From Pomphorhynchus laevis (Eukaryota; Acanthocephala; Palaeacanthocephala; Echinorhynchida; Pomphorhynchidae), in NCBI GenBank assembly GCA_012934845.2, contig WNNJ02002126.1, positions 212,624-276,623 of the forward strand: 64,000 bases of DNA, written 5' to 3'. The notes below the pieces were generated by a model. It saw nothing but the letters and a program-made list of their open reading frames with translations, had not been told where the DNA came from and searched no databases. Position 1 is the first letter of the stretch; the number at the start of each line of letters is the position of its first letter. A program made the position numbers and the translations under genes. Below, one piece after another: positions 34,086 through 44,910 of this stretch.

Positions 34086-34090
34086 GTAAG

Positions 34091-34102
34091 AATATATAAG
34101 AG
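34091..34102. repeat. Target-site duplication of Penelope-like element, right
   Basis: aatatataagag, identical to 31922-31933. Confidence 0.85.
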
Positions 34103-35640
34103 TTCCGAGAGTATAAGGCGAGAAGAGTAACAGTAAGATGTAATAGAGACGGGTTGTGAGAGAGCAACGTGGATACTTTGGTCTGAAAAAATGACTAATA
34201 CTCATGAAGATTAATGTTGCAAGATGAAGAGGGGCGAGAAAGGATCGAGTTAAAAGTATGCCATAGTGTCTTAGAGTTAAATGAAGTAATGATTTTATGC
34301 TGACAGAAGGAGTTGCATTTGGTGCGTAGTAGATGGAGATGAACCGGCAAAGAACAAGATAGGAATCACGGAGAGACGGAGTGAGCGAGCGGATATCACG
34401 TCTTAGAAAGTGGTGATAGACTCGAAAAGCATGATGGAGTTGCCGCTTTGAGAGTATGCATTGGATGTCATACCAGCACGGTGCAAGCGACGCAGAGGAT
34501 GAAGTTTGAACGTCAAGAGCAGATCGAGAATGAATGTGAGTTCAGAGTCGAGAAGAAAGGCAAGATCATGAGGCGAGCATGATGTTATTGTGTGAGAAGA
34601 TAAAGACGATTTAAGTAAGGTGGATCGGAGAAGGGGAAGGTCAAGATTTCTCCAAGGGCGACGTAGGATGGTAGGTGTGTGAGGAGGGGTGTGGTTGTGA
34701 GTGAGATCAAGGGTGATAAGAAATTGATCGGATATACCAGGATCGGATATGAACAGTGAGGTGTATGCAGCAAAACTATCCGGGACAGCGATGATGTCGA
34801 GTGCCCCGCCAAGGATATGTATGGGGGCAGTGGAGATGAGTTTGTAATTGTAGTTGGATAGAATGTTGATTAACCGGATGGAATCCGTTGAAGAGGGGCG
34901 GTCTAGGCAGATGTTGAAGTCGCCAAGAACGAGTGAAGGAATTGAGGACAAAGAACAATGAGAAAGGATGCCATCTGGTTAGGTAAACATAAGGATGTAG
35001 GAGCAAATGAATCAGCACGCTATACAATGGCGAGATCTAAAGTATCAGGCTTTAAGAACGACAAGTGAGCAATTCAAAAAAGCAATATCTGAAAGGGGGA
35101 TTGATTTTGAGAAGAGACACAGGGTTACGTGCGAATGCGACGATGCCGCCATGATTAGAGAATTTAGAAGGGGATGAGCTGAGAAGGCAGGCGGATTTGA
35201 CTAGTGAGCAACCGGCAGAGAGCAAACGACGAATGGAAAGGTCGTAGGAATCTGAGTGCCATGATTCGGTGAGGCAGAAGAGATCGATAAATTGCTTGGT
35301 GAATAGGTTGAGGATAAGATCGGATTTACTGAGAATAGATCTGGTGTTGAGGATGCCGAGGCGGAAACCGTGTGTGATGGCGAAAGAGTCTAGCGGAGAA
35401 GGCACATAGGGGAGATGGAGCGCCATCGAATTTTAGGGCGGGTGTAGACAACTTGAAAATTTCCGTCTATGTTTTGGATGGAGAAAGATGTTTAGCCGTT
35501 TTCCTCGCGACGGCGTTTTTCGATGCGGGCAGAAGAGAGTTGAGCGATTTCAGAAGGGGTGCGATCGGAGAAAATTCGAGTGGTTTAAGATGACAAGAGT
35601 TTAAATCGTTGAGAGAGGACAGAGGACGCGTATGATGAAA
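34091..35640 (-). mobile_element. L2-like LINE (family A), 5' region and endonuclease
   Basis: Minus strand. 35052-35426 gives the endonuclease start (FRLGILNTRSILSKSDLILN, LFCLTESW). 34403-34951 carries VLGDFNICLDRPSSTDS, GGALDII and GISDQFLITLDL, then the linker LHPLRRLHRAG. 34102-34400 is RT fingers upstream of the Penelope insertion. 35467-35640 is the 5' UTR and first codons. Together with 31388-31933 this is one LINE copy interrupted by the Penelope-like element. Frameshifts are present near 34970 and 34400. The 5' end is joined to CR1 sequence at a fold-back junction (35637-35671). Confidence 0.82.
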
Positions 35641-35671
35641 ATTTTCATCTTGACCGAAGATGAAAATTTTC
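35637..35671. repeat. Fold-back inverted repeat at L2/CR1 junction
   Basis: gaaaattttcatctt (35637-35651) and its exact complement (35657-35671) with spacer gaccg. The right arm is native CR1 family B (also present near 29843); the left arm is extra. Confidence 0.88.
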
Positions 35672-36045
35672 CGGTAAATAGAGTTGGATTCAATGAACGG
35701 GAGGGACGTAGAGCGCACTCGAAAATATTGGTTGTACACAAACAGGGAAAGTACCCTCGTCATTTCCGATTGTCCATCGAGCGGTGAATGTTGGGAATCG
35801 TCTTCCAGTTGATGCCGTTGCGGTGCATACAATCAATGAATTTAAATTCAATATAAAGAACTATATTCGAAATGAGATCCAGTGGTGGTTGCTGCAGTAC
35901 CCATGGTTCTGATATATATACTGAATGATTTTTTTGATTTTTTTCTGTATTAATTTGTTTTTTTTGTGAGCAGTCAAAACAGCCTTATGGCTATGACCTG
36001 TATTAATAATTTTCTTTAAAATAATTATTATACATTTTTACACAT
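35657..36045 (+). mobile_element. CR1 family B LINE, ORF2 end and 3' UTR (inverted copy of 29465-29850)
   Basis: Plus strand encodes the closing part of CR1 ORF2 (RRVNVGNRLPVDAV-like, then INEFKFNIKNYIRNEIQWW, LQYPWF and stop). The 3' UTR follows with hairpin AGCCTTATGGCT. It joins the R2/NeSL-like LINE at about 36050 in opposite orientation, the same junction as at 29455-29465. Confidence 0.75.
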
Positions 36046-36049
36046 TAAA

Positions 36050-38060
36050 GGTTACCCGCTAATGGGTCAATTCAGTTCCGAAAGAATAAAATAATCATGA
36101 CTGTAATGTGGGAGAACCGGATGAAATCTAGTAGATCGCGGAGCCTGAAGACTCGCGGGTGCTGCACGCGTTATCGTGAAGTTGATTTTTCTTCTCAGGT
36201 ATGTTATCACCTCGTGGTAATTAAGAGGATTCCCATGAGCTATCTTGCTTGCGATCGTTTTCAGAACAAAGTTTGCCTTGTTGCCAATGCCCCGGATGTA
36301 GAGAATACTAAAGGGATGAAACCACTGCGTGGGACCTAGCAATTACGTCACGAACAGCATTATGACGAATCGTAGGTAAACCCCCTCGTTTACATGCTAA
36401 AGCGTGAATGTTGTCCATCTTACTTCCACAACCGCACTCTGAATATGGCAAATTTGTGGGAGTCCATCCGTATCGACAGCATAATGCATCCTCGAACTCA
36501 ACAGAGCTTAAATGAAATTTTTCAGATCGAGTCGGTAAGGAGCTTAACCATGAATACACACCTTTGACTGATGTGTGTGCAATTGAATTTACCTTATCGG
36601 TATTCATTTGAGTAAGTGCAAGTTGTAACTTTTCTTTAAATTTCTGTTCACGACGACTTGAGACACTTCGCAATGTTGCTGTCTGATGTTGATTTAGGGC
36701 ATCTACTGTAAGACCAGAATCATATGTAGCACAAAGAGACTGCGAGCAAGACTACTCCAATAAACATAAATTAATTGGATCGTTTATCCCAAGTCCACCC
36801 AATTTGAAAGGCGAAGAAATGGCAGTGCACCAATTGGTGTCAATATTCCTCTTTGTTAACTTCGGTAGGAACTTATCATAGATTGCCTCTTTCAGTCTTG
36901 TAAAATCCGAAGGATTAAACTTATTGGCACGTATAAAGTGGGTTCATTTAAATTGTATCGATTTTACAAGTCCAGAATATGCAGTATGATGATCAATCTT
37001 TGACACTTCGGTTAATCGATCGATTATACTAATCCATTATTGACAATTTATAGAAGTAGATTCAACGACGAATTCGTTCGAGCCAATAGGAACTCCGAGG
37101 ATTGTAATTCCATGTGAAGTTCGGTTGATATCTGGTAGGTAACTCAAATTTAAATAATCGTCATGTGTGAGCAGCTGTGTTTTCGAAGTGTTTACATAAT
37201 ATCTAAATAGGGGACCCTTATCAGAAAGGATATCCCGTACCGTTTGAAGATCGGTTAAACTACCAACAAAATTGGAATCATCGGCATACCAACGTTGCTT
37301 TATGTTTGAAACTGCTTGTCTGATGATATTAATAAGTGGTAACGAAGGCATTGCATAACCAGCCATTGCGAGAGGGTCACCCTGGGCAACGCAGCAATCC
37401 GGTTTATCGAGTTAAAGGCATTCTTCGCATCAACAGACAAGATACAGTGATCGTGATTTTCGGCAAATGCGTGACGAATTGAATGAACAGCGTATTAAAG
37501 CCCACCCTTTTGAGAGGTTGCTAGTTGAACTAATCCTGCTGCGTCTTGTAAATCCTGTTTTATTACTTGCAGTAGTCTTGTAGATTATTCTCCTTGCAAC
37601 ATCGCATACACCTATTGGACGTATTTTTCCTGACTTTTTGCTAATCGCGATTAACCTGCAAGCAGTAAATGCATCGAGAGAACCAGACGTCATTGGTTCA
37701 GTTGATATGCAGATTGCTAGCTCAGCCAAAGATTTCGCGAGGTTTCGGGACTTATTACTGAATTTCGTGAGCATATTACGCCGGAATATTGAGTCAATTC
37801 CAGTTGGTCCTGCACCTCCGTTAGTTCGTTTACAAGCCATAATTATTTGATCTTCGTCTATTGAGGTGAATCGAATCGAGTGATGTGAATCCGTATTACT
37901 TAAGTGGTATTTTAACAATACATCATGATGAGCGGGTACTCCAGTAGGATCTAAGTCTTGAAGAGACTCTCTAACTGTCTTATTATCGATCATGGCGTCA
38001 TATGTTAAAATCCTGACGCAGTGTCCTCCAAGAGTAACGACGATTCGTCAGAGCATTTGC
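36050..38060 (-). mobile_element. R2/NeSL-like LINE, reverse transcriptase to C-terminus
   Basis: Minus strand, 5' to 3': 37430-37993, RT fingers (KRTNGGAGPTGIDSIF, ACRLIAISKKSGKIRPIGVC, RRIIYK); about 37360-37440, palm (ILSVDAKNAFNS-like, then GDPLAMAGYAM); 37037-37366 with RWYADDSNFVGSL (YADD) and GILGVPIGS-type motifs; 36790, FKLGGLGI-like; 36308-36673, a CCHC finger (CGCGSKMDNIHALACKRGG) and RHNAVRD; 36067-36342, the C-terminal endonuclease-side end (GGIGNKANFVLKTIAS). This domain order is that of LINEs with a C-terminal restriction-like endonuclease. Several frame breaks make it a pseudogene. The N-terminus is missing beyond 38060. Confidence 0.75.
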
Positions 38061-38709
38061 CGTGAGACAATAGACTTATATATTGTTATTTTCAGTCGGG
38101 TATTTTAGACCTTTGCTTGCCACAATTCAAACTTTTTTTTGCAGTGGGCCTCGTCGAAAAGCTCAGAGAAGCGGGATTGGCGCTGCAAAGACAATCAACG
38201 TTCACGGGTTTTACGAATCAGTGCAAGTTTTGTGGGTATGCGCTAGAGAACACATTGACATAAGACTGTTGCTTCTTTAAGTATGACAACGTTTCGATCA
38301 ATCACAGTGACCCTTTTCAAGTTTAAAGTTTTCAAAACACAAATCGCCTTAAATCCCATAAGTGCGGAAGAATTTGAAGATGTTTTCTTAGTCCAAGGTA
38401 TCGATAGGAATTTTTAAATTATAATTTGATTTATTTCTATGCATCTTTTCACCACTGCCGTTGATGTGCATTGACTCAAAATTAACCCTCTATAATAATT
38501 TGATTTTTTGCAAGAATTTTGATATCATCAAATTCAATATTGTCTTTTAATGAGGGAATGGTATAAAACGGCAGATGACATGCCCCCTTTCCTTATAGCA
38601 TTACGATGTTCCTTAATTCTAAGGTGTAATGGTCGATTAGTCTGATCCACAGTTAGTTCGAAATAAGAACGATTGGTGGTTGCTGCAGTACCCATGGTTC
38701 TAATATATT
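38061..38709. other. No recognised gene; small CR1 family B scrap at its end
   Basis: 38671-38709 (gattggtggttgctgcag, then cccatggttct) matches the stop-codon region of CR1 family B. The rest shows no motifs. Confidence 0.5.
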
Positions 38710-40060
38710 ATTTCAATGCAGAGTTTAACCCACAGGGTTATTTACTTGATCACAACAAATCATTGATAAAGTCAACAGAATAAAATAAAATTAAAAGTAA
38801 GGCGATACTCGATTACACGGGATGCTACAATAATTAAGAACAACCTTTCGAAAACTAGCCACGGGCAGTGTAACCATATCGTAAGAAAGATCATTCCAAG
38901 CTCGTAATGCTCTGTGCGATAATCGAGAGGATGTGTTACTTGACTCATGTCCACAATTCATCAGATGAAACGAGTGTCCCCTCTGGCACCGTCTTCTATT
39001 TGTTATCACATATTGTTATGGATACCCGTTAATTACCTTCACCATAAAGTACATAGCAACATATCTAGGTTCATTAACCGGCAACATACACTATTAGCAT
39101 TAATCGCGGGTAGGCGTTGTGAGTAGCTCAGATTTGAAATTTCATTGCATAATTTGCTACCACGGCGAAGAATACATACTAAACTGTTAACCTCACCCTT
39201 GGATAATGGAAAATTCGCTTGGATACTGTACTCTAAATGAGGACGTACTAGATATTTATATAACACAACAAAACATGAAGGTGATAGGTGCGAAAGAACA
39301 GTCTTGATAATGTAAAGTTTCCTCTTAGCTTCAGTACATCCCCGATCAGGGTCAACTCTAGTTATCAAGGTCCGATTCCAAATTATTCACAAATTCCGAA
39401 CACTCGCAACTGTTTCGATCTATTGCAACCCTAGCATATATAAAGATATAAGTGAAGACATTCGAAAGCGTATGTGAGCTCATTTTGATACATTAATCAA
39501 TAAACCGGCCTGACAACTCCATTCATAAATTTTATTAACTTTCATCTAAAATTTCACACGATCACCTAACGAATCAATTTTGTCCCATATTTTCATAAAT
39601 CATCGGTGTACGCAAGATATCCACAATTAATTTTATGCAAAAAGGAGTCAACGAAAATTGAAAATAAGAGAGGTTCCAACACTGTACTTTGAGGAACATC
39701 TGTATTCATATCTCTAGGGTCAGATAGGCTTTTACCAATACGGATATAAAATTGACGATCACTAAGGAAATTGCTGACCTAACCAAAAACAATGAGGTGA
39801 ATGCCGAAAGAAATCAATACATAGTTTGGTAAAGCATGAGGTATTCGTTGAAATGCCCGGCTGAAGTCAAAGAACATAACATCTACACAGTGCCTAGTCG
39901 ATATCAAGTCTACCCAAGCCTCACGTGCATACAAAAGATTTGATAGACTAGATCTGCCTTTTCGGAAACCATGTTGTGCATAACTTAAAAGGTTATACGT
40001 GTTTAAATGAGAAATTATTCTACTATTCAAAATTCGCTCTTGGAAAATCAAAATTGTTCA
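38710..40060 (-). mobile_element. CR1-like LINE, reverse transcriptase pseudogene
   Basis: Minus strand: 39779-40051, ERILNRRI-type start (RILNSRIISHLNTYNLLSY), AQHGFRKGRSSLSNLLYA, VDVMFFDFSRAFQRIPHAL (palm A). 39560-39770, a degraded PQSTVLEPLLFSIFVD and YTDDL catalytic region. 39039-39368, AKRKLYIIKTVLSHLSP, LVRPHLEYSIQANFP, LRRGSKLCNEI. 38772-39009, RRRCQRGHSFHLMNCG and ALRAWNDLSYDM, then the 3' UTR with CCC...GGG hairpin near 38730. Several frame breaks. A separate subfamily from those at 51 and 57 kb. Confidence 0.82.
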
Positions 40061-40098
40061 AAACATAAGTGGGTTCTCATTAGTTCTGATTTATGTAT

Positions 40099-40190
40099 GT
40101 ACATAAATTAGAACTAATTTTAAAATGAATATTCATATCATATATATATGATTTGAGAATTTAGAAACAATAATTAATAATTTACTTTTG
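40099..40190 (+). repeat. Repeat A flanking tRNA-like sequence 1, left
   Basis: About 90 bp, closely repeated at 40475-40564 and, more divergently, at 42562-42648 (core: agaactaattttaaaatga, then tttagaaacaataattaata). Confidence 0.85.
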
Positions 40191-40320
40191 AAATTTTCCT
40201 CCTTTCTGTGATCCAGCTCTAATAATTCTTTATCAATAAGGGATCATTATCAACTATTTAAAAATGAATATTTAATAGGACCTTTTTCAGTACTTTTAGA
40301 ATCGAAGTATTGAATGTGTT

Positions 40321-40397
40321 GGCTCCGTAGCTCAGTTGATTAGAGCGTCGTAGTTATACACTCGCGGAAGTTGCGGGTTCGAACCCCGCCGGAGCAA
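40321..40397 (+). tRNA. tRNA-Ile(UAU)-like sequence 1, probably a pseudo-tRNA or tRNA-derived repeat
   Basis: The acceptor ggctccg pairs with cggagc near the 3' end (outermost pair mismatched). The D arm is gctcagttgattagagc, and the T arm gcggg-ttcgaac-cccgc is perfect, so the internal A and B box promoter elements are good. The anticodon region has ttata but its stem does not close well. It is flanked by repeats shared with the second copy at 42384, so it may be the head of a SINE-like repeat and not a working gene. Confidence 0.5.
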
Positions 40398-40474
40398 TAA
40401 AATCATTCGAAGATTACTATATAAATTCAAAAAACAACTTAGAATCTCGCTAAATTTATTCACAAAAAAATGAT

Positions 40475-40564
40475 GTACATAAATTAGAACTAATTTTAAA
40501 ATGAAAATTCATATCATATATATGATTTGAGAATTTAGAAACAATAATTAATAATCTACTTTTT
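40475..40564 (+). repeat. Repeat A flanking tRNA-like sequence 1, right
   Basis: Direct repeat of 40099-40190, so the tRNA-like sequence lies between two direct copies in a unit of about 376 bp. Confidence 0.85.
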
Positions 40565-40999
40565 ATGTGCTAATCCGAATTACATTGGAATTTACTAATG
40601 ATGATTCCGTTCGGGTCTCTCTCTATTGCCGGTTAACCTCTACGTGGTGCGGGTTGGTCAACACTTGAATATTTAGAAAGCAAAATAACCCACCTGCTTT
40701 ATCGACCGCAGGGATAGTTGTTTGGTGGACTAGCTCGGCTCCCTCTTATGGCTTTACGGTGGATTTATCTTAAAAAAGCTGAAGAGGGTTCGATGAGGTA
40801 TTTCTTCTTTGCAATATAAAATATTGGTTTATCAGAGGATATGGGGACAGCAGATATCTGTGCAAAAACCTTTTTCTTACCACGAATTGTATCAAACTAC
40901 TAAAGTATATAGGGCACAACAGATTACTGAATAAAAACAACGACAACGACAATAACGACAGCAAATAATTTCATTGGTCAAAATCGAAAGGATGGACAG

Positions 41000-42240
41000 C
41001 TCACCATTGTCCAGAGGAATTGTCAGAGTCGGGTGCCGTTCGCTCGGCAGTTACACAGAATGGCCGAACCAAACGTCGACGGTCGTTGCAGTTTGATAGT
41101 CTATCTACTAGAACGTGGAACATAACTTCGCTGACAGGGAAATAACTAGATATAATGAGGGAGGTAAATCGTGCCTGTCTTGAAATTGTCAGAGTTTCCT
41201 CTTTTCATTATTCTGGTTATGGTACTTAACTTTTGAATCAAAGTTAAATCTTGCATTATTCGGGAGTTGATAAAGGAAAGACATCGACAGGTGGTGTGTA
41301 AATACTCACAAACTCGCGGTTGTCGTTTGCTGCAGAGAAGTTTTGCCCAGTAAATCAAAGGTTGGCGTCCTTGAAACTTGCAATTAACGGATGAAAGGGA
41401 TTAACTGTTGTGTGTGATATGCACCCAACACTAGCTCGAAATATGCAGCTTTTGTGAATGATCATCAAAGTTAATTTGATAGTAAACCTACAGGTAATTC
41501 TCTCATTTTATTAAGTGACTTTAATGCTCACGTTGGTAATGACTGTTCTAACTGGAAAGGAGCTGCGGAGAGAAACGGACCACCTGATCTGAACGCGAGT
41601 TGTGTTGAGTTGTTGATCGATTTCGTAATCGTATAATATGATTTGTGACGATATGTCCTGAACACACGTATGAAGAGATAGACTGAATTGCCAACCGACC
41701 ACTACCTTGTAGTTAGTAAGATTCGCTCGCAAAGTAGGCTACCAGCCCTACCTGGGAAATCTTAACGTATTGTTAGTGTTCGTTGGTAACGTCTTGAAGA
41801 TGCTTCTGTAAGGGAAATCTTTACAAACTATATTCGGGCGAACTTTGACCAACTGCGGCAAGATGTGAAAAATATCGAACAAGAATGGTCAATGTACAAA
41901 ACTTCGATTGACAAAGTTACTTATAAGAGCTGTTGTTTGAAGACTGTAAGTGCCTATCGTGGAAGCAATCCTAGAAATGTTTGGTTGACACCCGTAGTGA
42001 GAGCTGCCGTTCAACAGAAAAAAGTGGTTTATAAGAAAACCTTGTTTGATAGGTCACTGGAGGTTATAGACAGGTATCGAAATACCAAATGAGCTGCAGC
42101 TCTAGCAGTTGCTGAGCCAAAGAAAACAACTTGGGTGAAGTTTGATGATCGTCTCGAACTTGATTATCGGTCAGTTTTTTAGACGTTCAGGAGAACGATC
42201 AAACCTTTTCGTGTTGGAAAGCTCAAATATACTCATATTG
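41000..42240 (+). mobile_element. RTE-type LINE (Rex3-like) copy 1, endonuclease and linker
   Basis: Plus strand begins with TWNITSLTGK at about 41116 and continues in broken frames through YSG, SLKLAING, LTLMLTLVMTVLTGKE (a degraded GDFNAHVGND) and QPTTTL, to the linker AVQQKKVVYKKTLFDRSL (41865-42092) and FDDRLELDYRSVF. This is the order in Rex3/RTE LINEs. Many stops and shifts make it an old copy. The 500 bases upstream (40590-41000), containing gggtctctctctattgccgg, may be its 5' UTR. It stops before the reverse transcriptase, where a tRNA-like repeat follows. Confidence 0.72.
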
Positions 42241-42244
42241 TCAA

Positions 42245-42383
42245 ATAAAGTTTTCCTTATTTCTTTGATGAAGCTCCACTAATTTTTTATCAATAATGGA
42301 TTATTATCTACTATTTAAAAAATAATATATTTACTAGGACCGTTTTTCAAAGTACTTTTAGTATCGAAGTATTTAATTTGTTA
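42245..42383 (+). repeat. Upstream repeat shared by both tRNA-like sequences
   Basis: Parallels 40205-40320 (agctc-aataatt-tttatcaataa-ggat-attat). A third copy, without a tRNA, lies inverted at 56340-56405. Confidence 0.75.
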
Positions 42384-42471
42384 GGTTCCGTACCTCATTT
42401 GGTTAGAGCATCGTACTTATAAGCAGTGCGAAGTAATGCGGAAATCGCTGTTTCGATCTCCGACGGAGCCA
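42384..42471 (+). tRNA. tRNA-Ile(UAU)-like sequence 2 with intron-like insert
   Basis: The acceptor ggttccg pairs fully with cggagcc, followed by A. The D arm is degraded by one pair. The anticodon loop reads cttata, after which an insert, agcagtgcgaagtaatgc, resembles the intron of animal tRNA-Ile(UAU) genes. The T arm (cgctg-tttcgatc-...) is degraded and the B box weak. Likely a pseudogene of a true tRNA-Ile(UAU) that seeded a repeat. Confidence 0.5.
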
Positions 42472-42561
42472 TAAAATCATTCGTAGATCTCTAGAGAAAA
42501 CAAAAAATCTCAGAATCTCGCTAAATTTATTGACTAAAATACATTATGTACTAATTTAAAT

Positions 42562-42648
42562 ACATCAGAACTAATTTAAAAATGAAAATTCATATCATAT
42601 GTATGATATGATAATTTAGAAACAATAATTAATAATCTACTTTTGAAA
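42562..42648 (+). repeat. Repeat A, third copy
   Basis: Divergent copy of 40099-40190 and 40475-40564, downstream of tRNA-like sequence 2. 42649-42806 after it is unassigned. Confidence 0.75.
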
Positions 42649-42806
42649 TAATATCTATAACGATAGAATCAGAATATAAAGATTTAATTCGGACCAGGTT
42701 TCAAGAACAAATTATTGACAATGAATCTAGCATATACCAAAACAAAATCACTACACCGATATCGTTACACTCTAATTCAAAAAAGGAGCAAGACGTAATA
42801 GATGCT

Positions 42807-44910
42807 TGCCAACCGAACTCTACCTTGTAGTTAGTAAGATTCGCTCACAAAGTAGGCTACCAGCAGACCTGGTAAATCTAAACGTAGTGTTAGTGTTCGT
42901 TGGTGACGTCTGGAATATGCTTCTGTATGGGAAATCTTTACAAACTATATCCGGGCGGACTTTGCCCAATTGCGGCACGATATGAGGAATATCGAACAAG
43001 AATGGTCAATCTACAAAACTTCGATTGACAAAGCTACTTAGAAGATCTGTTGTTTGAAGACTGTAGATGCTTATAGTGGAAGCAATCTTCAAAATGTTTG
43101 TCTGGCACCAGTAGTTAGAGCTGCCGTTCAACAAAAGAAAGTGGTTTATATGAAAACCTTGTTTGATAGGTCACTGGAGGCTATAAACAGCTATCGACAT
43201 ACCGAGTGAACTGCAGCTCTAGCAGTTGCTGAGTTAACGAAAAACAACTTTGGTGAAGTTTGATGAGCTTATTGGACTTGATTATCGGTCAGCTCCTTAG
43301 AAGTTCTGGAGAACGATCAAACTCCTTCGTGTTGGAAAGCATAAATCTACTCAGACTGTTTTAAACAATCACGGACATAGGCAAACCGATATTGTAGACA
43401 TTCTTAGTAGTTGGAAATAGCATTTTAGAGGTATCCTTTAAAATGATGACTTGCATTTTCTTGTAACAAGAATGGAAGATCCCATTATCTTGATAGAAAT
43501 CATTACTGTCGTTCACAAACTTCTTAATTACAAATCTGCTAGGGTTGATGATATTAAACCTGAGATTTTAAAGGCTTGAAGTTGAAGATATGAAGTGGAT
43601 AATACGACTCTTCAACGTAGCACTAAAGTCAGGTTACCCGTGGATGACATACTAGGGCTGGTGATTCTGATCTATAAGGAAATAAATCGAAGTGAATGTT
43701 CAAATTATAGGGGCATTACTCTTATTTGCCTTACGGTGAGCTATTTACCAGGAGCATTGAGCTAAGGATAAGACAAATAGTCGAGAGACAGTTGCAGGAT
43801 GAGAAATGTTGCTTTGTTTTGGGTAAAAAACTACTGATAAACTATTTGCCTCTTCAACTATTCTCGAACGCATCTGGGAGTACGCTCAACCGTTCACATG
43901 ATTTTTGTCGATTTGGAGAAGGCGTTCGACCGGGTACCAACATATAGGTTGTGAAAAGAATTTAAAGAGTACAAAGTTTCGCACTACATCCGTGTAGCTG
44001 TGGCCTTGTTTGTACAAACTAAGTCAGAGTTGTGCCCGTGTTTTAAGCATGAGTCTGGGTCGTTTCCTATAGGTGTTGGGATCCATCAGGGCTGTCTCTT
44101 ATCTTTACTTTTGTTCCTTGCTTACATGGATAAAATTTTGAGACGGCCGATTTGTCAGAATCAAGTCTTCAGTTTGGTCTCATCATTATATAATATTTGC
44201 TCTTTGCAGACGATGTTGTCTTGTTGGCCTCCAATACTGATAACCTACAATGCTTGCTGGATTGATTTACGGCGGAATGTCAGGTGGCCGGTATGGAAGT
44301 AGCAAATGCAAAACTTTTCTATGTGCTCCGCTCGGAACAAGGTATCATCATCGAAGCGAATTTGTTATAAGGCCTTACTCGACGTGAAAACTTTCAAGTA
44401 TAAGAGCGTCTGGTTCTCAAGTGATGGTAGGAATAATAAGGAGATTGAAAAATGGATTTGTGCAACTACCGCAGTTTTGCGTTCTTTGCTTAGATCAGCT
44501 GTGATAAAGAGAGTTAAGCCTTCAGGCGAAGCTTTCACTTTATCGCATAATCTTCTCAACTATCCTCACTTATGGGCATGAACTTTGTTCCATGATAGAA
44601 AGAACTATATCTCGAGTACAGGCGACAACAATATTGTTCCTTCGTGATGTAACTGATTCAGCCATAGAGGTAAAGTTCGAAGCTCGGTTCATATGCGAGT
44701 ATTTTGAAGTAAAGTCGCTGATTAACCGTGTTGAAATAGTTAGCTGAGGTGGCTAGGCCACGTTTTTAGGATGAATTGGGGGTGTATTACTTGACGTGTT
44801 CTATATTGGATTTTACGGACAGAGACCCCGAGGCAGTTCTCGTTATTTGTGGAATGATTAAACTCCTCATATTGCAAAGGAACGATTAGGATTATTTGTA
44901 TTTACCATGT
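42807..44910 (+). mobile_element. RTE-type LINE (Rex3-like) copy 2, linker to C-terminus
   Basis: Plus strand starts with the same linker as copy 1 (41695-42180, about 90% alike by eye). It then shows KSARVDDIKPEILKA (RT fingers), NYRGITLICL, GELFTRSIELRIRQIVERQL, FVDLEKAFDRVPTYRL (palm A, about 43910), SFPIGVGIHQGCLLSLLLF, LFADDVVLLASNTDNL (YADD equivalent FADD, about 44210), a C-terminal ILTYGHEL and QRPRGSSRYLWND. Frames change many times, so it is an old pseudogene. This Rex3-type order is that of the RTE clade. Confidence 0.82.

Larger units (their letters stand above)
31934..34090 (+). mobile_element. Penelope-like retroelement with inverted terminal copy
   Basis: About 2.16 kb, flanked by a 12-bp target duplication and nested in an L2-like LINE. 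The plus strand encodes a Penelope-type reverse transcriptase (32240-33440) and a GIY-YIG endonuclease (33457-33933). The coding region has about two breaks and lacks its N-terminal start, so it is a 5'-truncated fossil. Its left end (31965-32200) is an inverted copy of its own 3' end (33852-34085), a known habit of this group. Penelope-like elements copy RNA into DNA at chromosomal sites and carry no envelope or capsid genes. Confidence 0.9.

Noticed and set aside
42660-42800. Coding-like stretch between the tRNA-like repeat and Rex3-like copy 2
   Set aside because: Short and without motifs; left unassigned.
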